DNA of 64,000 bases, taken from NCBI GenBank assembly GCA_021397845.1, contig CM038040.1, positions 42,365,088 to 42,429,087 on the forward strand. Reading direction: 5' to 3'. Under the pieces are notes generated by a model. That model searched no databases. It saw only the letters and a program-made list of their open reading frames with translations, and was not told the origin of the DNA. Both the position numbers and the translations under genes were made by a program. This DNA is from Areca catechu (Eukaryota > Streptophyta > Magnoliopsida > Arecales > Arecaceae). Of the stretch, positions 1-11,915 are shown one piece after another. Position 1 is the stretch's first letter. The number at the start of each line of letters is the position of its first letter.

Positions 1-1020
1 ACTCTGGGATGGGGTTTCGTAGTGCAAATGGGATTTTTTTTCCTGTTTGTAGAATAAAAATCATTTTTCGTATCATAATCTATATCGAAAATGATGAGGG
101 TATAATGATCATTTTGTCAGTTTGAAAAGATTGCAGGATAATGTTTTCAGATTACATAATCGCGGAGATCCATTCTGTCCTGTCATGCTACCGTGGATAT
201 AATTGAATCAATAAAAACGGTCATAAATTTTTTGTGCATGCAGTGCGCAAAGGATTACTCTTAAGATTTTTTGTCTATTGGTTTTGGGCTTTTTTGGCGG
301 CTACATTTACCGTCCTAAATCAATGTGATGTGGTTTTCAGCTTTTACCAAAAAAAAAAAAAAACCGCTAGGGTCAAAATTGGAGTTTTCCAATTATTTTT
401 TTAAAAAAGGATTAATACATTGGAAAGGCCTAACCCGGTACATGTCGGAACGGACATGACTCAAAGCCGCCCAGCAGCTTCCATAGTACGAACACAAAGA
501 AATTGAAAAGAATGGCAGAAACGTGATACAAAACGAAGTCGAGGTCACTTTCCGAGCACCCTGGCAATACCTGCGACACGAATCCACGCCGCCACAAAGA
601 AACCGCTCTCTCTAGATTGCTATGCTATCGATCCCCCTCTCAGAAATAGAAAACAAGAAAAATAATAAAGATAACATTAAAAATTAACAAAGTAGGCAAA
701 AACAATCAATAAAAATATAAAAATATACCGCCACGTAAGCGAACGCATCCATGCCGACTACCGCCTCGTGTTCTTTTTCCCACTTCGCCTCGGATTTTTC
801 TCAATTTTTTTTCTCTTCAAATACACCCATCCTTGGCCACCCTAACTCGCCGTCTCTGAATTATTTCCTCTTGCTCTCTCTGCTTGCGTTCTCCACGGCT
901 TCGATTCGGTCCTTTTCTTTGGATTTTTTTCCACGTTTTGGTTCTATTGGGGTTTTCCTTTGGTATTTGGGGGAAAAAGATCCGACCTTTATATAGAACG
1001 CTTTCTTGTTTCGGAGTTTA
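1..1020. other. Left-edge non-coding DNA and 5' leader of the first gene
   Basis: No supportable coding region lies in the first 600 bases, which are AT-rich with a short poly-A run near 350. From about 600 to 1020 the sequence becomes pyrimidine-rich (CTCTCT and TTTTC tracts), as in plant promoters and leaders, and leads into the ATG at 1021. An 81-codon open frame at 751-996 ends just before that ATG and has a low-complexity Phe/Ser composition. If the transcript starts early enough it would be an upstream ORF, but nothing shows that it is translated. No convincing TATA box at the expected distance was found. Confidence 0.4.
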
Positions 1021-2044
1021 ATGATGGTGGGGGAGTGGAGGGGGTCGTGGAATAGGGAGCAGGGCTATCGTTACAAGGAAGGAGGCGGTAGAACGCCTAA
1101 ATCTTGGAGGCCGCCCCATCCACCTGGTAAATTTTTTGAATCATGTCTTTGTTTCTTGTAATCTTGAACGATGTAAATATTGCTTTTTTGGATTTGATAT
1201 CTGGTTTCTTGCTGGATTTTTTTTCTTGGTCGGTGCTTGTTCTGAGAGTATCGTAGTTTCTTTATCTATATTCTTGGCTTATTCTTTGTTTGTTGATTGA
1301 TTTTGGTTTAGTTGTCTTGTGGTGTTTTGATCTTTATGATCATCTTCTTTTTGTTAATTTCTTGTGTTCTTGGTTTGGGTATGTGGAAGTGGGATTAGGT
1401 AATTTGGTTGGGGATGGGGACTGCTTTGATTGCTTCTATTTTCTAGGGGATGAGGATGAGGTATAATCTTAGGGATAATTTAATCCTAAATTGCCTTTCA
1501 GAAAAAAGTAATCCTAAATTGAATGTCTGTCAGATTCTGTTGTATTTTTTTATCGGGTTTTGATTTTACTGATGATTAAGTGGACTTCTGTTCCATGTAC
1601 ATGGTGGGAATGTTTACTTGGGAGATTAGGATGCAACTGACTCTGAAGTTTTAAATTAAGTAATTGTGACCTCCATGTCGCAGATTCAAAACATGGAAAC
1701 GGCATTTCAGAGCGTGGGGTTAGGCTGCATATATTTAACTCTTCTCTGACCTCATAGCTGCGGGAGCCTTGTGCTTCTGGGTCCCCTTTTGCTTATCAAG
1801 ATTATTAATGAATTATTTGATGTGTCTTGGGAAGTAGTTGCATTGTCTTTATGAGGAAATGTAAAAACATGAATTTGTTTTTTTTTCTTTTTTCTTTTTT
1901 TAAAATTTGATAACATTGTTTTGAGGACTTTTTAGTTTGTTTGGTTTTTTAATTGTTTTATCTTCATCATGTGTATTCAAACCTAGGCTCCTTTTGAAGT
2001 TCTCTGGGATGTTGTTCTTTTGTGCACTGGAATTAGAGATGCAG

Positions 2045-2075
<31 letters not shown>

Positions 2076-5000
2076 TGTAATAGGTATGTATCATAAGGCT
2101 GAGAGTTCGGCATGTGATCTGAGGGCTCTGCCTCCAACCTCAATGGTGTTTTACGAACAATAGACTTTTGATTGCAATAAGTTTTTCTTTTTGAATAAAT
2201 GGAATTCTTCACTTGTTTATCTGGACTTTAATCTTGATATGGGAAGTCCTGTTATTTTCTTGAGATCTTCTTTCATTTATAAGATTAGCATGCATTTATA
2301 AGATTAGCATGCTAGACCATGTTGATAATCATTGTATTATATGGTCTGCGTGTTTATCGTTTCAATTCTCAGTTGGTACTTTTCCATAATATGTTGTTGT
2401 TGATTGTTGTTATTTTCTGTATGTAGATTTGAAATATAAAATAGTAGTTTTATTTAAGTGTTCTGCAGCTATTATTTTATCATTATTGGAGTTCCATGAT
2501 GGTTCTTGGAATTGTTACTTTTTAGAGGATTGAATCTTTGAGATTGTAATTTGAAGTGTTCATTTTTGTTGTAGATAAGTTGGAAAAAAAAAAAAAAGCA
2601 AAATGTTTGAGATAGGGCATCTGGATATTTTAAAGATTCATTAAATTCTATGTACCTAGGGCTGCAAATGATATCCAATAGCCTATTAATGTGATCCAAT
2701 TGTCAGTTAATGAGCAAGAATTGGATTTGAGAAAGTCAATCTAAATTTTGATTTGAGTTGGGGATGGAGCCTACAGGCAGAAATGGTATGTAATTATGGT
2801 CAGATTTGGTTTTAGTCAGAATCTAGAAAACCCAAAACAAACTTCGAACTCACCCACTTCATTTTTTGAGAGTTTTCAAGAAACCCTGTATGACCTATTC
2901 TTCAACCCCACCATGTCACCTTCTATTCTTATGCTGCTTGCAAGCTGCCCTCATCACCCTAGTCCACCTGACATAGCCCCTAAACCTGTTGCTTCTCTCC
3001 CTCCATGACTAAATTGCAACTTGCATACATCAACCTAGCTTATCCACCTTGATCCTACAATTGTCTAAACAATTCTTGAACATGAATGATACCTGATATG
3101 AGCTCAGTACATGCATACTTCAAGTTCAAATGAATGGATTTGTGACAATTTTCATCCAAGAAATGAATTGCCATATGTGTAATATTGGATCACATGGTAT
3201 CTGGAGCAACTAGACAAAACCAGGAAGACCTGTTATGACTCCATGAATATTAGTCCCAAAATACTGGTGTAGCCTTATTAAACTTAAATTTGACATAAAA
3301 TCAACCTGAAGGGAACTTGACCCACTCAGCCAATTGGATGAGACAGATCTTGGTAAAATCTCAGATCCTGAGTCATATTATGCCAAATAAGAGTGAAGTT
3401 CCTTCAGACGTAAATTGATCTGCTTGCAGCCTTGTGCTGAATCTCCATCACTTTTAGTAATCTGCTATCCCTCAATCACTTCTTTATCTGCAACTGTTAA
3501 AAATCTTCATCCTGGACTATTCCAACTTGAAACCATCACACTGTGATAACCTCCTACAACCAATCTTGCCAACCACTTACAGCTTGCCAGCCTTGCCTCA
3601 GACTGCTGCTTGCTTTACTTTTCTTGTCCTCCTGCATACACCATCCCATTACTATTTGATGGGGAACAAAGGTTGAGGAGGAAAGTGAATGGGTTGGAGG
3701 TGGTGCCAACAAATGTTTGCTTTTGACGATATGGAAGAGGGAGAAGAATTAACACAAAACACATGACTATACCAGAATGAGTTCCTTTCTTGATCCTGAT
3801 CCTATGATCCTGGATAGGATTGATTCCTTGTTCTAGTATTGCCTTCTTAATTGAGATTAGATATAGGTTTGGAGATAACATTCAAACATGGGTATATATT
3901 TCTAGAATTTTGTGGTTGATGCATGTGCTTTAAGAAGGTGCAAATCTTAGATCTTTGTCTCCCTTCTTCAGTTCTTCCTTTTTCTAAAACATTTCTCTGT
4001 CATAGGAAAGGAAGTGTGTGTTCATGATTTGTCTGCTTTATTTCTAATTATTTGGATGACCTACCGGTGCTGTCACATGGTATCATACTTTTTGGCATGA
4101 CTAACTTATTCAAACATTACTTGTTCATACATTGGGTAGTCATAGTTTTCTGGGTAGTATTTTAGTTTTTGGAATTCTCGATAAATTCTAGTGCTAGCAT
4201 CTTATGTAGTTGCTTGAACTTTTACTATCTTAAATTATTTTCTCAAAACTATGCCTTTTTTTAGAAAAATTTAGTTATACTCTGTGCTACTATTTTCACT
4301 TTTCAGTAAGTGTATGTTCTTTTATTTTGTCTTTTAGGTTCTGAGACTCCATCAGTTCCTTTGTGGGAGAAGAAATTCTGCACACGTGTGGGTGCAATTT
4401 CATGGAAGAGGTTTTGCGAAAACAAGAAATTTATGGGCATGTATAAAAATGTGTTACAGTGGGATGATTCAGCAGCTTTAGAGGCTTTCCAGGATGCAAA
4501 GGCCCGGTTCTATGCAGAGTATAATGGCCTCCCTTGTAACATCCCTTTTCCTGACCCAGATATGTATATTGATGAGGTCGACCAAGATGCTGTTGTTGAT
4601 CCTGAAATGGTGGCAGATTTAGAAAAATCACCTCCGGCCCATGCTGATGTGGATAATACTGCAACTAATGGCTGGGATTCCTTTATTTTTACGAACAAAC
4701 CAGTTCCAGCTTCTGGATGGGGTGATACAGAAGACCCTGTCCCTTCAAATGAGAAAACTGGCGAGCATGGCTGTGCAAATTGGGATGCTTGTATCGAACA
4801 AATTGAACCCAGTGGATGGGGGGATGCAGCTGAGCCCTACTCCTCAAGTTGGGATGTAAAGAATGATTCTTTCAGTGCATGGGGTTACGGTGGTGGAGGT
4901 TGGGGAAAGGGAGCTGCACAGGACAATCCATTGGTTGGTGCGAGTTGTAATTACTGGGATAATGGGAGGAGAAATTATTGGGAAACTTGGGAGAACAGAC

Positions 5001-5191
5001 ATAGTGAGCCAAGTAGAAGAAATAGAAGAAAGAGGGATGGAGGAGGTCGGTTTGGCTCAAGGTTTACTAAACCCAAGTACCAGGTGGATGGTTATCAATC
5101 GAATGGTACCTGGAGCGATTGCAGAGGAAGAAACAGGGCAGACTATTCTTATCAGAAGCCAGTCTATTCTAAGCAACCTCTGGCTATGTAG
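1021..5191 (+). CDS. Two-exon plant gene of unknown function with Trp-rich GW/WG C-terminal region
   Basis: Exon 1 is 1021-1126 and exon 2 is 4338-5191, joined across a 3.2 kb intron. The donor reads CCTG|GTAAAT and the acceptor CTTTTAG|GTTC after a pyrimidine tract. The join keeps frame and gives 319 residues. The N-terminus is rich in Trp, Arg and Gly (MMVGEWRGSWNRE), a pattern I associate with a conserved, uncharacterised plant protein family. Residues about 40-115 look like the folded part (VPLWEKKFCT, ISWKRF, then LPCNIPFPDPDMYIDE). The last 200 residues are low-complexity: acidic and Trp-rich, with SGWGD twice and AWGYGGGGWGK, then a basic RRNRRKRDGGGRFGSRF stretch that could be a nuclear or RNA-binding signal. 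No catalytic motif is visible. Repeated Trp codons kept in an open frame argue for a real gene. Start choice: the first ATG in a leader that splices cleanly; a second ATG follows directly. Function unknown. Confidence 0.8.
1655..1800 (+). mobile_element. Au-type SINE copy in the intron
   Basis: The segment resembles the plant Au SINE. It has a B-box-like AGATTCAAAACATGGAAAC, then GGGGTTAGGCTGCATATAT, then TGACCTCATAGCTGCGGGAG and CTTGTGCTTCTGGGTC followed by a T-rich tail. In the remembered consensus the matching blocks are GGTTCGAAACCTGGAAAC, GGGTAAGGCTGCGTACAAT and GCGGGAGCTTAGTGCACCGGG. The order and spacing of the blocks agree, with many transitions, so it is an old copy. The 5' end and target duplications are not clear. 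It lies in the same orientation as the gene. Confidence 0.72.
2045..2076. repeat. (TA)n microsatellite
   Basis: A run of alternating T and A, interrupted once near its start, inside the long intron of the first gene. Confidence 0.9.
2274..2313. repeat. Tandem duplication of about 20 bp in intron
   Basis: The string CATTTATAAGATTAGCATG occurs twice back to back. It is a simple slippage-type duplication without other features. Confidence 0.85.
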
Positions 5192-8100
5192 CAGTGAAAT
5201 TCTATGTACTTGTCTTGTCAGATAAATTATCACGGATCGGCTGATCGAGGTGGTGCATGGCATAAGAGAGATCCATGTCATAGTTTTTGTGTTATATCTA
5301 TAAGCATTCCTTGGTTCTTTGATTTTTTTTCTTTTTTTTTTTTTGTTTGAATATAATCAAAATTATTCTGCAAAGCGCCTATGTCAGTAGCTCTATAAGT
5401 CAGATGCAAGTAATGGTATATATTATGCCATATGGTCAAGCCAAGGACTTATGCAGACAGTATCAAACTATAGTGTTGCCATCTTCAATTCAGTTTTTGT
5501 CGATGACTCTTATGAGCGTTATTTGTATTGCTTACTGTTGAAGAAAAATTAATTAGTTATTTCATATAGCTTACAATAAGTTATTTTTGGGGGATCTTGG
5601 TTTCGTTAATGGTACTCAAGTAAAATTATGATTATATTTGAACTTGTTTGCTAAACATCTTGTCTTTTTTGCAAACATGGAGCTAGCTGACTACACGTTG
5701 GCTACCTATGTACATTGAATGATATATGATCCAAGCATGCTTAATTTTGAATCTGTATGTGTATTTGGCTGTTTTGATTGCATTCGGCTAGTTTCAAGAA
5801 AAGCAATAGCAGTAACCTTAGACATTTGGTTTTATTTTTGTTGGTTGTATCATATATTTTCATTTTTTTTTCATTTAGTATCATATTCTTGGTGTAATGA
5901 TAACTGTCTTTTGTCTTGGTTATTGTCTCGTCCATATCAATATCAAATATATGGTATGTTTATACAAGTGGTTTGTGATACATGAATTACAGAGAACATT
6001 TAGGACCCTGGAATGTTCTTCCTGTTTCGCTTGATTATCAGTGGGCCCCTGAAGTTCTCTTCTTAGCTAAATGGATACTTTTCAACTTTTTTAAGTAATT
6101 TTGTATCTTATTTGTTTGCAGGGCCATACAGTGTTGTTGCATTGCATGTGTATGCAATTAAAAGACTATTAAGAAGCTGATGGAATCCGTATAGTCAATT
6201 TTCAATAAATTGGTAAGAAGTTTAAAGGAAAAACTAAAATATCATGCAATAACCAACCTAAATCATGACAAGTTTAATACTTCTGTTAGAATTCGAGAAA
6301 CTGTATTAACTGCATGTGGATTGTGGAGCATGATCTTTAGGAGTTTTTCTTGGCCTATGTGATGATAGGCAATATCTGAACTTAGTCTAAAAACCATACA
6401 ATATGAATATGCTCTCTGTGATCGTATAACATTGCCACACTGTTTCACAGAAAGGTATTGTATCATGTAGTCTAGCAGACTGTGTTGCCCAGTCTTCTTA
6501 ATTCATCCTTCTCAACCACATCCCTAACTCATTTTTGATGTTCTCTCAATGCTGATTATACTGCAAGATCTCACTGTTCTTAAGTGAATATCTGTTGCTT
6601 TACACCATGCAGTCCTCATTAGAGGCTTTTGTTCATTTATCTCAAAACTTGTTAGAATGCACATGCTCATGCATTTGTACCCAATAAAAGAATGATTTAT
6701 GAATTGGCAACTGTAATAGAGAGAAAAATATATGCAATTTATTGGCATATCAATTTTTCTCTTTTTTCTTTTCTCTTTATTTTTTTTTTCTCAACAGCAT
6801 TGACTTAAAGGCATTTAGATAAGTAAAATTTTGTTTGTAAAATAAAATGCAAAGACTAAAGATAAATATGGTTCCTGCTACGTGTTTCTTTTGATTTATT
6901 GTAGACTTGGGCGATTTAAATGTAGCAATAGTTCATGAAGCCTCCAAAACTTTATTTTGCTAGTTGAATCAGTGCATGTTCTTGCATTCCTTTCTCGATC
7001 ATATGAATAGCAGCCAACAGGTATCCTTAGCTTGTGTTTCATTGTTATTCCTGAATTTACATATGTATATGTGCACTATATTCTTAAATGATAGATGCAT
7101 TTTCATATTAAATTTCATTTATTAAGATTTTTGACCAGAATACTCTTATTTCCTCTCTTCATGAATATTTGTGGAAAAATATGTTTAAGAGGTTAGATAT
7201 ATTAGCCCCATGCACTTCTGTTTATTTCTCTTAAACATCCTAAACTAGTTGGACTCTATTTCTTTTATTTTTTTTAAAAAACTCCAATTATCTTATCCAC
7301 CTCTCCAACCTATTGGGCTCTATTTTAAATTAAAAAAACAACGAAAACATGGATGCTCTTTCTCTAATTTGTGTATTTTTCTCTCTTTTCCCCCAATCCC
7401 TTGAACTCTTTTATTAATTTATTTTTTTTAAACATACATTTCACGAATCTGGTTTCTAGTGTATGTTACATCTGTTTGAAACTATGGATTTATGTCCTAG
7501 GACTAATAGCTCTTGGCTTCCATTTATTGGTTTTAAATCTCTCTATCCAAAAAAAAAAAAAAAAAAAAATCTTTCTTCTCAGTTCCTAGTTGAATGGAAA
7601 GCAAACTAAAGCTATGTCGAATGCATAGTGTCATATACATGCATTTAGAGAGCACATTATATTTCATTCAATGGATGTAGAAATGGCACCTCAAGGTCTT
7701 AAAGATATTGTATACACTAAAATTTTTAAAAGGAGATTGATAATTGATTTGTAGTCCAATGAGTTCCTGAAATAACTTACTGCAGTAAGTATCTAAAATT
7801 ATATTACCAACTAAATTTTATAAAAAAAATAAAATGAATTGATTTGTAAAACAATAAGTTCCAACTCCTAAAAGTCTCAATGAAATAAAGATCTAAATAT
7901 ATAGCTAGAGTAAAAAAATAATTAAAATAGGAGTCTGGCCCTTTTTAAGACATGTTTATTGTTGAGTGACAAACCTACATAAAATAATAGACGGGGAGCC
8001 CTCTTCCAAGACAATAGCCATCTCAACCAAGACCAACACAAGAATTTATCTAATAATACGGGCATAGATTTAAGCTGAAAGCTGGCTTAGACTCCAATGA

Positions 8101-8600
8101 TCTATGAAGTTGACATAACCCACTTAGACTCCATATGATCTATGAAGTTGACCCAATAATCCAAAACCCTTTTGAATTTAGTGTGATCTGAAGATCCAAA
8201 TCTCATATCACCCAGGCTAATCTCGTGATTAACTCAACAGATTCAAGGACTTTGTATCCAGAGAGAGAGAGGGGAGCATGGAGACCGGACAAACCTACAT
8301 ATAAAAGGATCAGATTTCATGCAGTAATAGCAGCTGTAGTAGATCATCCATAGAACTTCCAATCTATTTTTTTTTTTAAAAATTCTGTGTAGTAGATGGG
8401 TCCATGTTATAACATGTTAAGAATGATGTTCCAACGTACTATTATCATAATCTCCTTACCTTCTGTTACCCTTCTATCTGTTGTTATTTTACTATTTATT
8501 ATAGTATTTTGATTTTGGTTGATTTTGTTATTCTTCTTCCTAGTAAACATAGAAATCAATCTGTCCTTTGGTGGGTCTTGGTATTGAGCCTTGACCTTAT
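5192..8600. other. 3' flank and AT-rich spacer, no gene seen
   Basis: After the stop codon at 5191 the sequence is AT-rich with T-runs. Open frames here are short, low-complexity and unrelated to any recognised family. A purine/A-rich run at about 7548-7569 and a degenerate tandem duplication near 8090-8155 (ATGATCTATGAAGTTGAC twice) are the only structures noted. Part of 5192-5600 should be the 3' UTR of the first gene, but no single polyadenylation signal stands out. Confidence 0.55.
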
Positions 8601-8604
8601 GAAG

Positions 8605-8700
8605 CCAACAATTGTTAGCTCCGTGGTTGGCACGTCTCCTCTAGACGGCTTGCTTTGGAGTAGGTCTAGGGTACAAATCCTTGTTTCTCAAAAAAGTTTG
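8605..8700 (+). mobile_element. tRNA-derived SINE head or tRNA pseudogene
   Basis: TTAGCTCCGTGGTTGGCACG resembles a tRNA A box (TRGCNNAGYNGG with one mismatch). About 45 bases further, GGGTACAAATCC resembles a B box (GGTTCGANTCC, two differences). The spacing fits a tRNA-like polymerase III internal promoter. The arms do not fold cleanly into a cloverleaf and there is no intact acceptor stem, so a SINE 5' part or decayed tRNA copy is more likely than a working tRNA gene. An A/T-rich stretch follows. Confidence 0.5.
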
Positions 8701-11270
8701 ATCTTATTTTAAGAGCTCGTGTATATTGACGAAGGGGAGGTGGGAGAAAGAGGTGGAGAAGGTGAGGGGGGGGTGGTTTGGTGGATTGAGGAACTTGTGA
8801 TGTCACGTGAATAGCTTGCTGGGTTGTACAGTTTGGTCAAACTTTATGTGAAGGCGTTTTGGTAGAGGGATTTTCTGGGAGGAGACTTTATATTAGGAGG
8901 TGAAGGAAAGAAGTGCAGATTTTTTTATTGATATTTCCTTCCAAATTCATTCTGTAGCCAGGTTCTATAATGAACATACGAAAAAAAATTGCATCTTGGT
9001 GCATGACAAAGACCGTGATTATATAACTATCTCACTTATGCTGGATATTTTTTTTCTCCCGATCTCTTATTAAATGTCGATTCTGTGGTATTTAGTTAGT
9101 GGCAGTCAGTCTGCTTCAAAAGGAGAAAAACAACACTGCAAATTTGTTGTGTTGATAATTAAATTGGTGGCATGCTGTTTTTGTGCAATATGGAGCCGCC
9201 TCCTGATCATTGATTTCTATTTTTTTTTGTCCATCTCATTTTCTAGTCCTTCAACTTTAAATTTTGTCCACTTTCTTTAAACAGTTTTGTTAGTTGTGAT
9301 TTCTTTTAGGGACTTCTCTGTCAGCCTCTGGAGTCATATTTCAAAATTTTTTAGGGGCTTGTCAAAATGGTGAGAATTGCAAGATAGCTGAGATGATAAA
9401 ACCTCATGCTAAATTCAGGAAGAGACTAAGAATGCAATCGTAGGAGTACAAGACGTTTAGAAAATAAAAGAAGTATTTTTGAAAAGTGACCGGGGGTTTC
9501 TTTGTTCTTATTCCCATCATGGCTGTTGCATCAGCAGAATACCTAATTGTCAAGCATTGCAGGTGAATCGATCCAATTAGCACTACTGTATGTTGACTTG
9601 TAAATTTGGAAGAAAAACAAGCTCAAAAGTAAGCGTACTGCATTTGGGAAAGTAAAACTTGATGGTTGTTTTTAAAAGCAAAATAATGTTCGTTTCTTCT
9701 TCTTTTCACTTGGTGAAGACAAATGAACAGCCTTATACTTTAGAACGAGTGCCTGCAGTTTTGATGTACATCTAGCTAAAGAGGAGTACCCTAAGAGGTG
9801 CTTCCTCCAGTTACCATAATAATTGTCATCCTTCTTTCCAGTCTACATATCTTAGGCCATCTTAGGCTTCTTTGTGCAAAGAGATGGGTAATCTCCACCA
9901 TGTCATTTTCTGATAGCTTATTCAGAAACTCAGCATGCATTCAATGTCATATATATTTATGGATTTCTGGAGATTGATGTTTAGAATCGGATCTTCTTAA
10001 CAAGTGGTAGTTTTCTTTATGTTATCATTTCCCCTTGGTAGTTTTCTGGTAGTCTCGATGAAGTATGATGGGAGTGGTTCATGAATTCATTTTAATTATC
10101 TACTCGTGTCTTTTGCTTGGGCCAAAAAAGTTGGAGAGTGATGTTTGGATGTTCTTAGCAAGCAGCAGTGTTATTATTTCCCCTTGTTCATGGCTAGTGA
10201 ATTAATTACTCATCGATTATGCCTGGCATGAGAGCTTTTAGTTCGGCAAGTCTGGTGGACATGATGAAGTAGGGTTGTCAGCAACGGCGGTTTTATTCAG
10301 TTTCTTCTTCTGTGGCTGAATTTGATGTTGTCGACTCTTCATGGCTGCATGTTAAGTAGAACAAAAACATAAACCACAATCTTTAACAAGGATTGTTAAA
10401 GAGTCTCATCAAGCTCCCTAGTGCTCTCAATCATCCATGGAACTTTTTTTCATGGTAAGAGAAATTTCAACAAAAAATTAAAAAGAAATTTTGAGGGAAA
10501 AAGTTCGAAAAAAAAAAAAAAAAAAATCTAAAATAACACCAACAAACGAGAGATTATCTCATGCATCCTTCCGAGCTAGGGAGCTCCCCAGGTTGGATGA
10601 AGGCATGTGCTTTTCCGGCTTTCAATCCATGGACGCTGATGACCCCATTGTCTATGACAACAATTTAATTTTGTTTTGCTCCTCCACAAAGTAGAATGGA
10701 CCAAGTTGCATCACTTTCTAAAAAGCCACTAAAATTTCGTTGTCGATTAAGACCCTTTGCAAAAAAATCTAATTACCTTTTCATTGAGAAAGTGTACTTC
10801 CCCTGGTAGAATGTAAGTTGAACCTCCAACACTTGGGGACCCCAAGGAAAGCAATGGTTTTCCTTTGCTATGATAAGGCTTATTTGTAGGTTAATAATTT
10901 GTGCCACACGCATGGGATGAGTTTGTTAGTGGGGATACCTGATTTATGCCTCCATCTAATCTTCCTAATTATATTTTTATAACACAAATTACAACCTAAA
11001 ACATTGCCTTGACATGCTTTTGATCTGAACACCGCAACTTTGCAATGGTGCCGAGGGAATAGAGATGGGACATGAGAGCTCTATCAATGAGATTGCCCTA
11101 GCTGACATTACGCACTGTTAAGTATGTGTTCAGTTTACAAGCTTTAGAGAGGCAAAAAGTAATCTTTTTTTGGGTGCGAAGCAGAGCGTAGCTTAAGGTT
11201 TACCCCCGCACACAAGGTCACAAACATTTGGCTTTGGAAAAATATGGATGGCAGATTTATGACCCACGGG
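8701..11270. other. AT-rich spacer, no gene seen
   Basis: Nothing recognisable as coding is present. A poly-A run lies at about 10506-10528. Open frames are at most about 70 codons and of biased composition. Confidence 0.5.
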
Positions 11271-11277
11271 TAGAGTT

Positions 11278-11690
11278 TGCAGTATTGTGTCGTACCATCC
11301 GGTACGGAGCATACCATACCATACCGGCCAAGAGTCGGTATGATTTATTTATAAAAAAACAATTCGGACTTAGCCGATACGGTTCATTTATAAAAAATGG
11401 TTCAGCTTATGGACCATTAAAAACATAAAAAAAAAATACATTCCCTACCGATACGATATGGTACCGATACGTACCATCCAGTTTAGTCTGGTTCGGGCTC
11501 GGTTTGGCTCGATTCAGGTCCAGTTCAACGATCCTTGCTTGAGAGGGGGATGAAGACATTTTTCAAGGCCAATTTTTAAGGTCAATACCATACTGATACG
11601 GTACGGTACGGTACAATGTTGTACCATATCGGTCATTGATCGGTACGGGTCCCAGTACCGATTTAGTGATCCTTGTCCACGGAAATTTCA
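11278..11690. repeat. GGTAC-rich degenerate repeat element
   Basis: The segment is built from variants of GGTACGG, CGATACGG, ATACCG and their complements, for example GTCGTACCATCCGGTACGG at the left and ACGGTACGGTACGGTAC with GTTGTACCATATCGG at the right. The central part has CCGATACGGTTC and CGATACGATATGGTACC. Many sub-blocks are complementary to each other, so the unit could fold back on itself. It may be a MITE-like or otherwise non-autonomous repeat. No coding capacity is visible and terminal duplications were not identified. Confidence 0.5.
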
Positions 11691-11814
11691 TGTAAAGTGT
11701 TCGGTCGAGATAGCTAATCTTAATAAGCTTTTATTTTGTTTTACTGCTTTTTTATTTTATTAGGATAGCTAATCCTAATAAGCGGCCCAGAGGCCTATCT
11801 ATATTTCTTGGGAG

Positions 11815-11915
11815 CCCCCTCCTCTGGGTTTCGTCAAGGTGAATTTTGATGGTAGCGTTAGAGGTGCCTCGGGGGTGCTGGTTTTGTCATTTGGGATGCC
11901 GAGGGTAGGTTATTG
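11815..11915 (+). pseudogene. LINE-type RNase H (RVT_3-like) remnant
   Basis: A short conceptual translation reads PPLGFVKVNFDGSVRG and, after one frameshift, GGAGFVIWDAEGRLL. This matches the opening of the RNase H fold found at the 3' end of plant LINE reverse transcriptase ORFs, including the first catalytic Asp in NFDGS. The fragment stops abruptly where the TGATGCGGGATG sequence begins at 11914, so it was probably cut by the chromovirus insertion. The remainder was not found on the far side. Confidence 0.6.

Noticed and set aside
393..996. Open frames of 64 and 81 codons at the left edge
   Set aside because: Biased Phe/Ser/Cys composition in pyrimidine-rich leader DNA, with no family resemblance; the second could at most be an upstream ORF.
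4431..5281. Several 60-120 codon frames on both strands overlapping exon 2 of the first gene
   Set aside because: Shadows of the real exon in other frames; the spliced frame explains the region.
8605..8700. Functional tRNA gene
   Set aside because: A and B boxes are recognisable, but the acceptor and anticodon stems do not pair well and no intact terminator-flanked tRNA is present.
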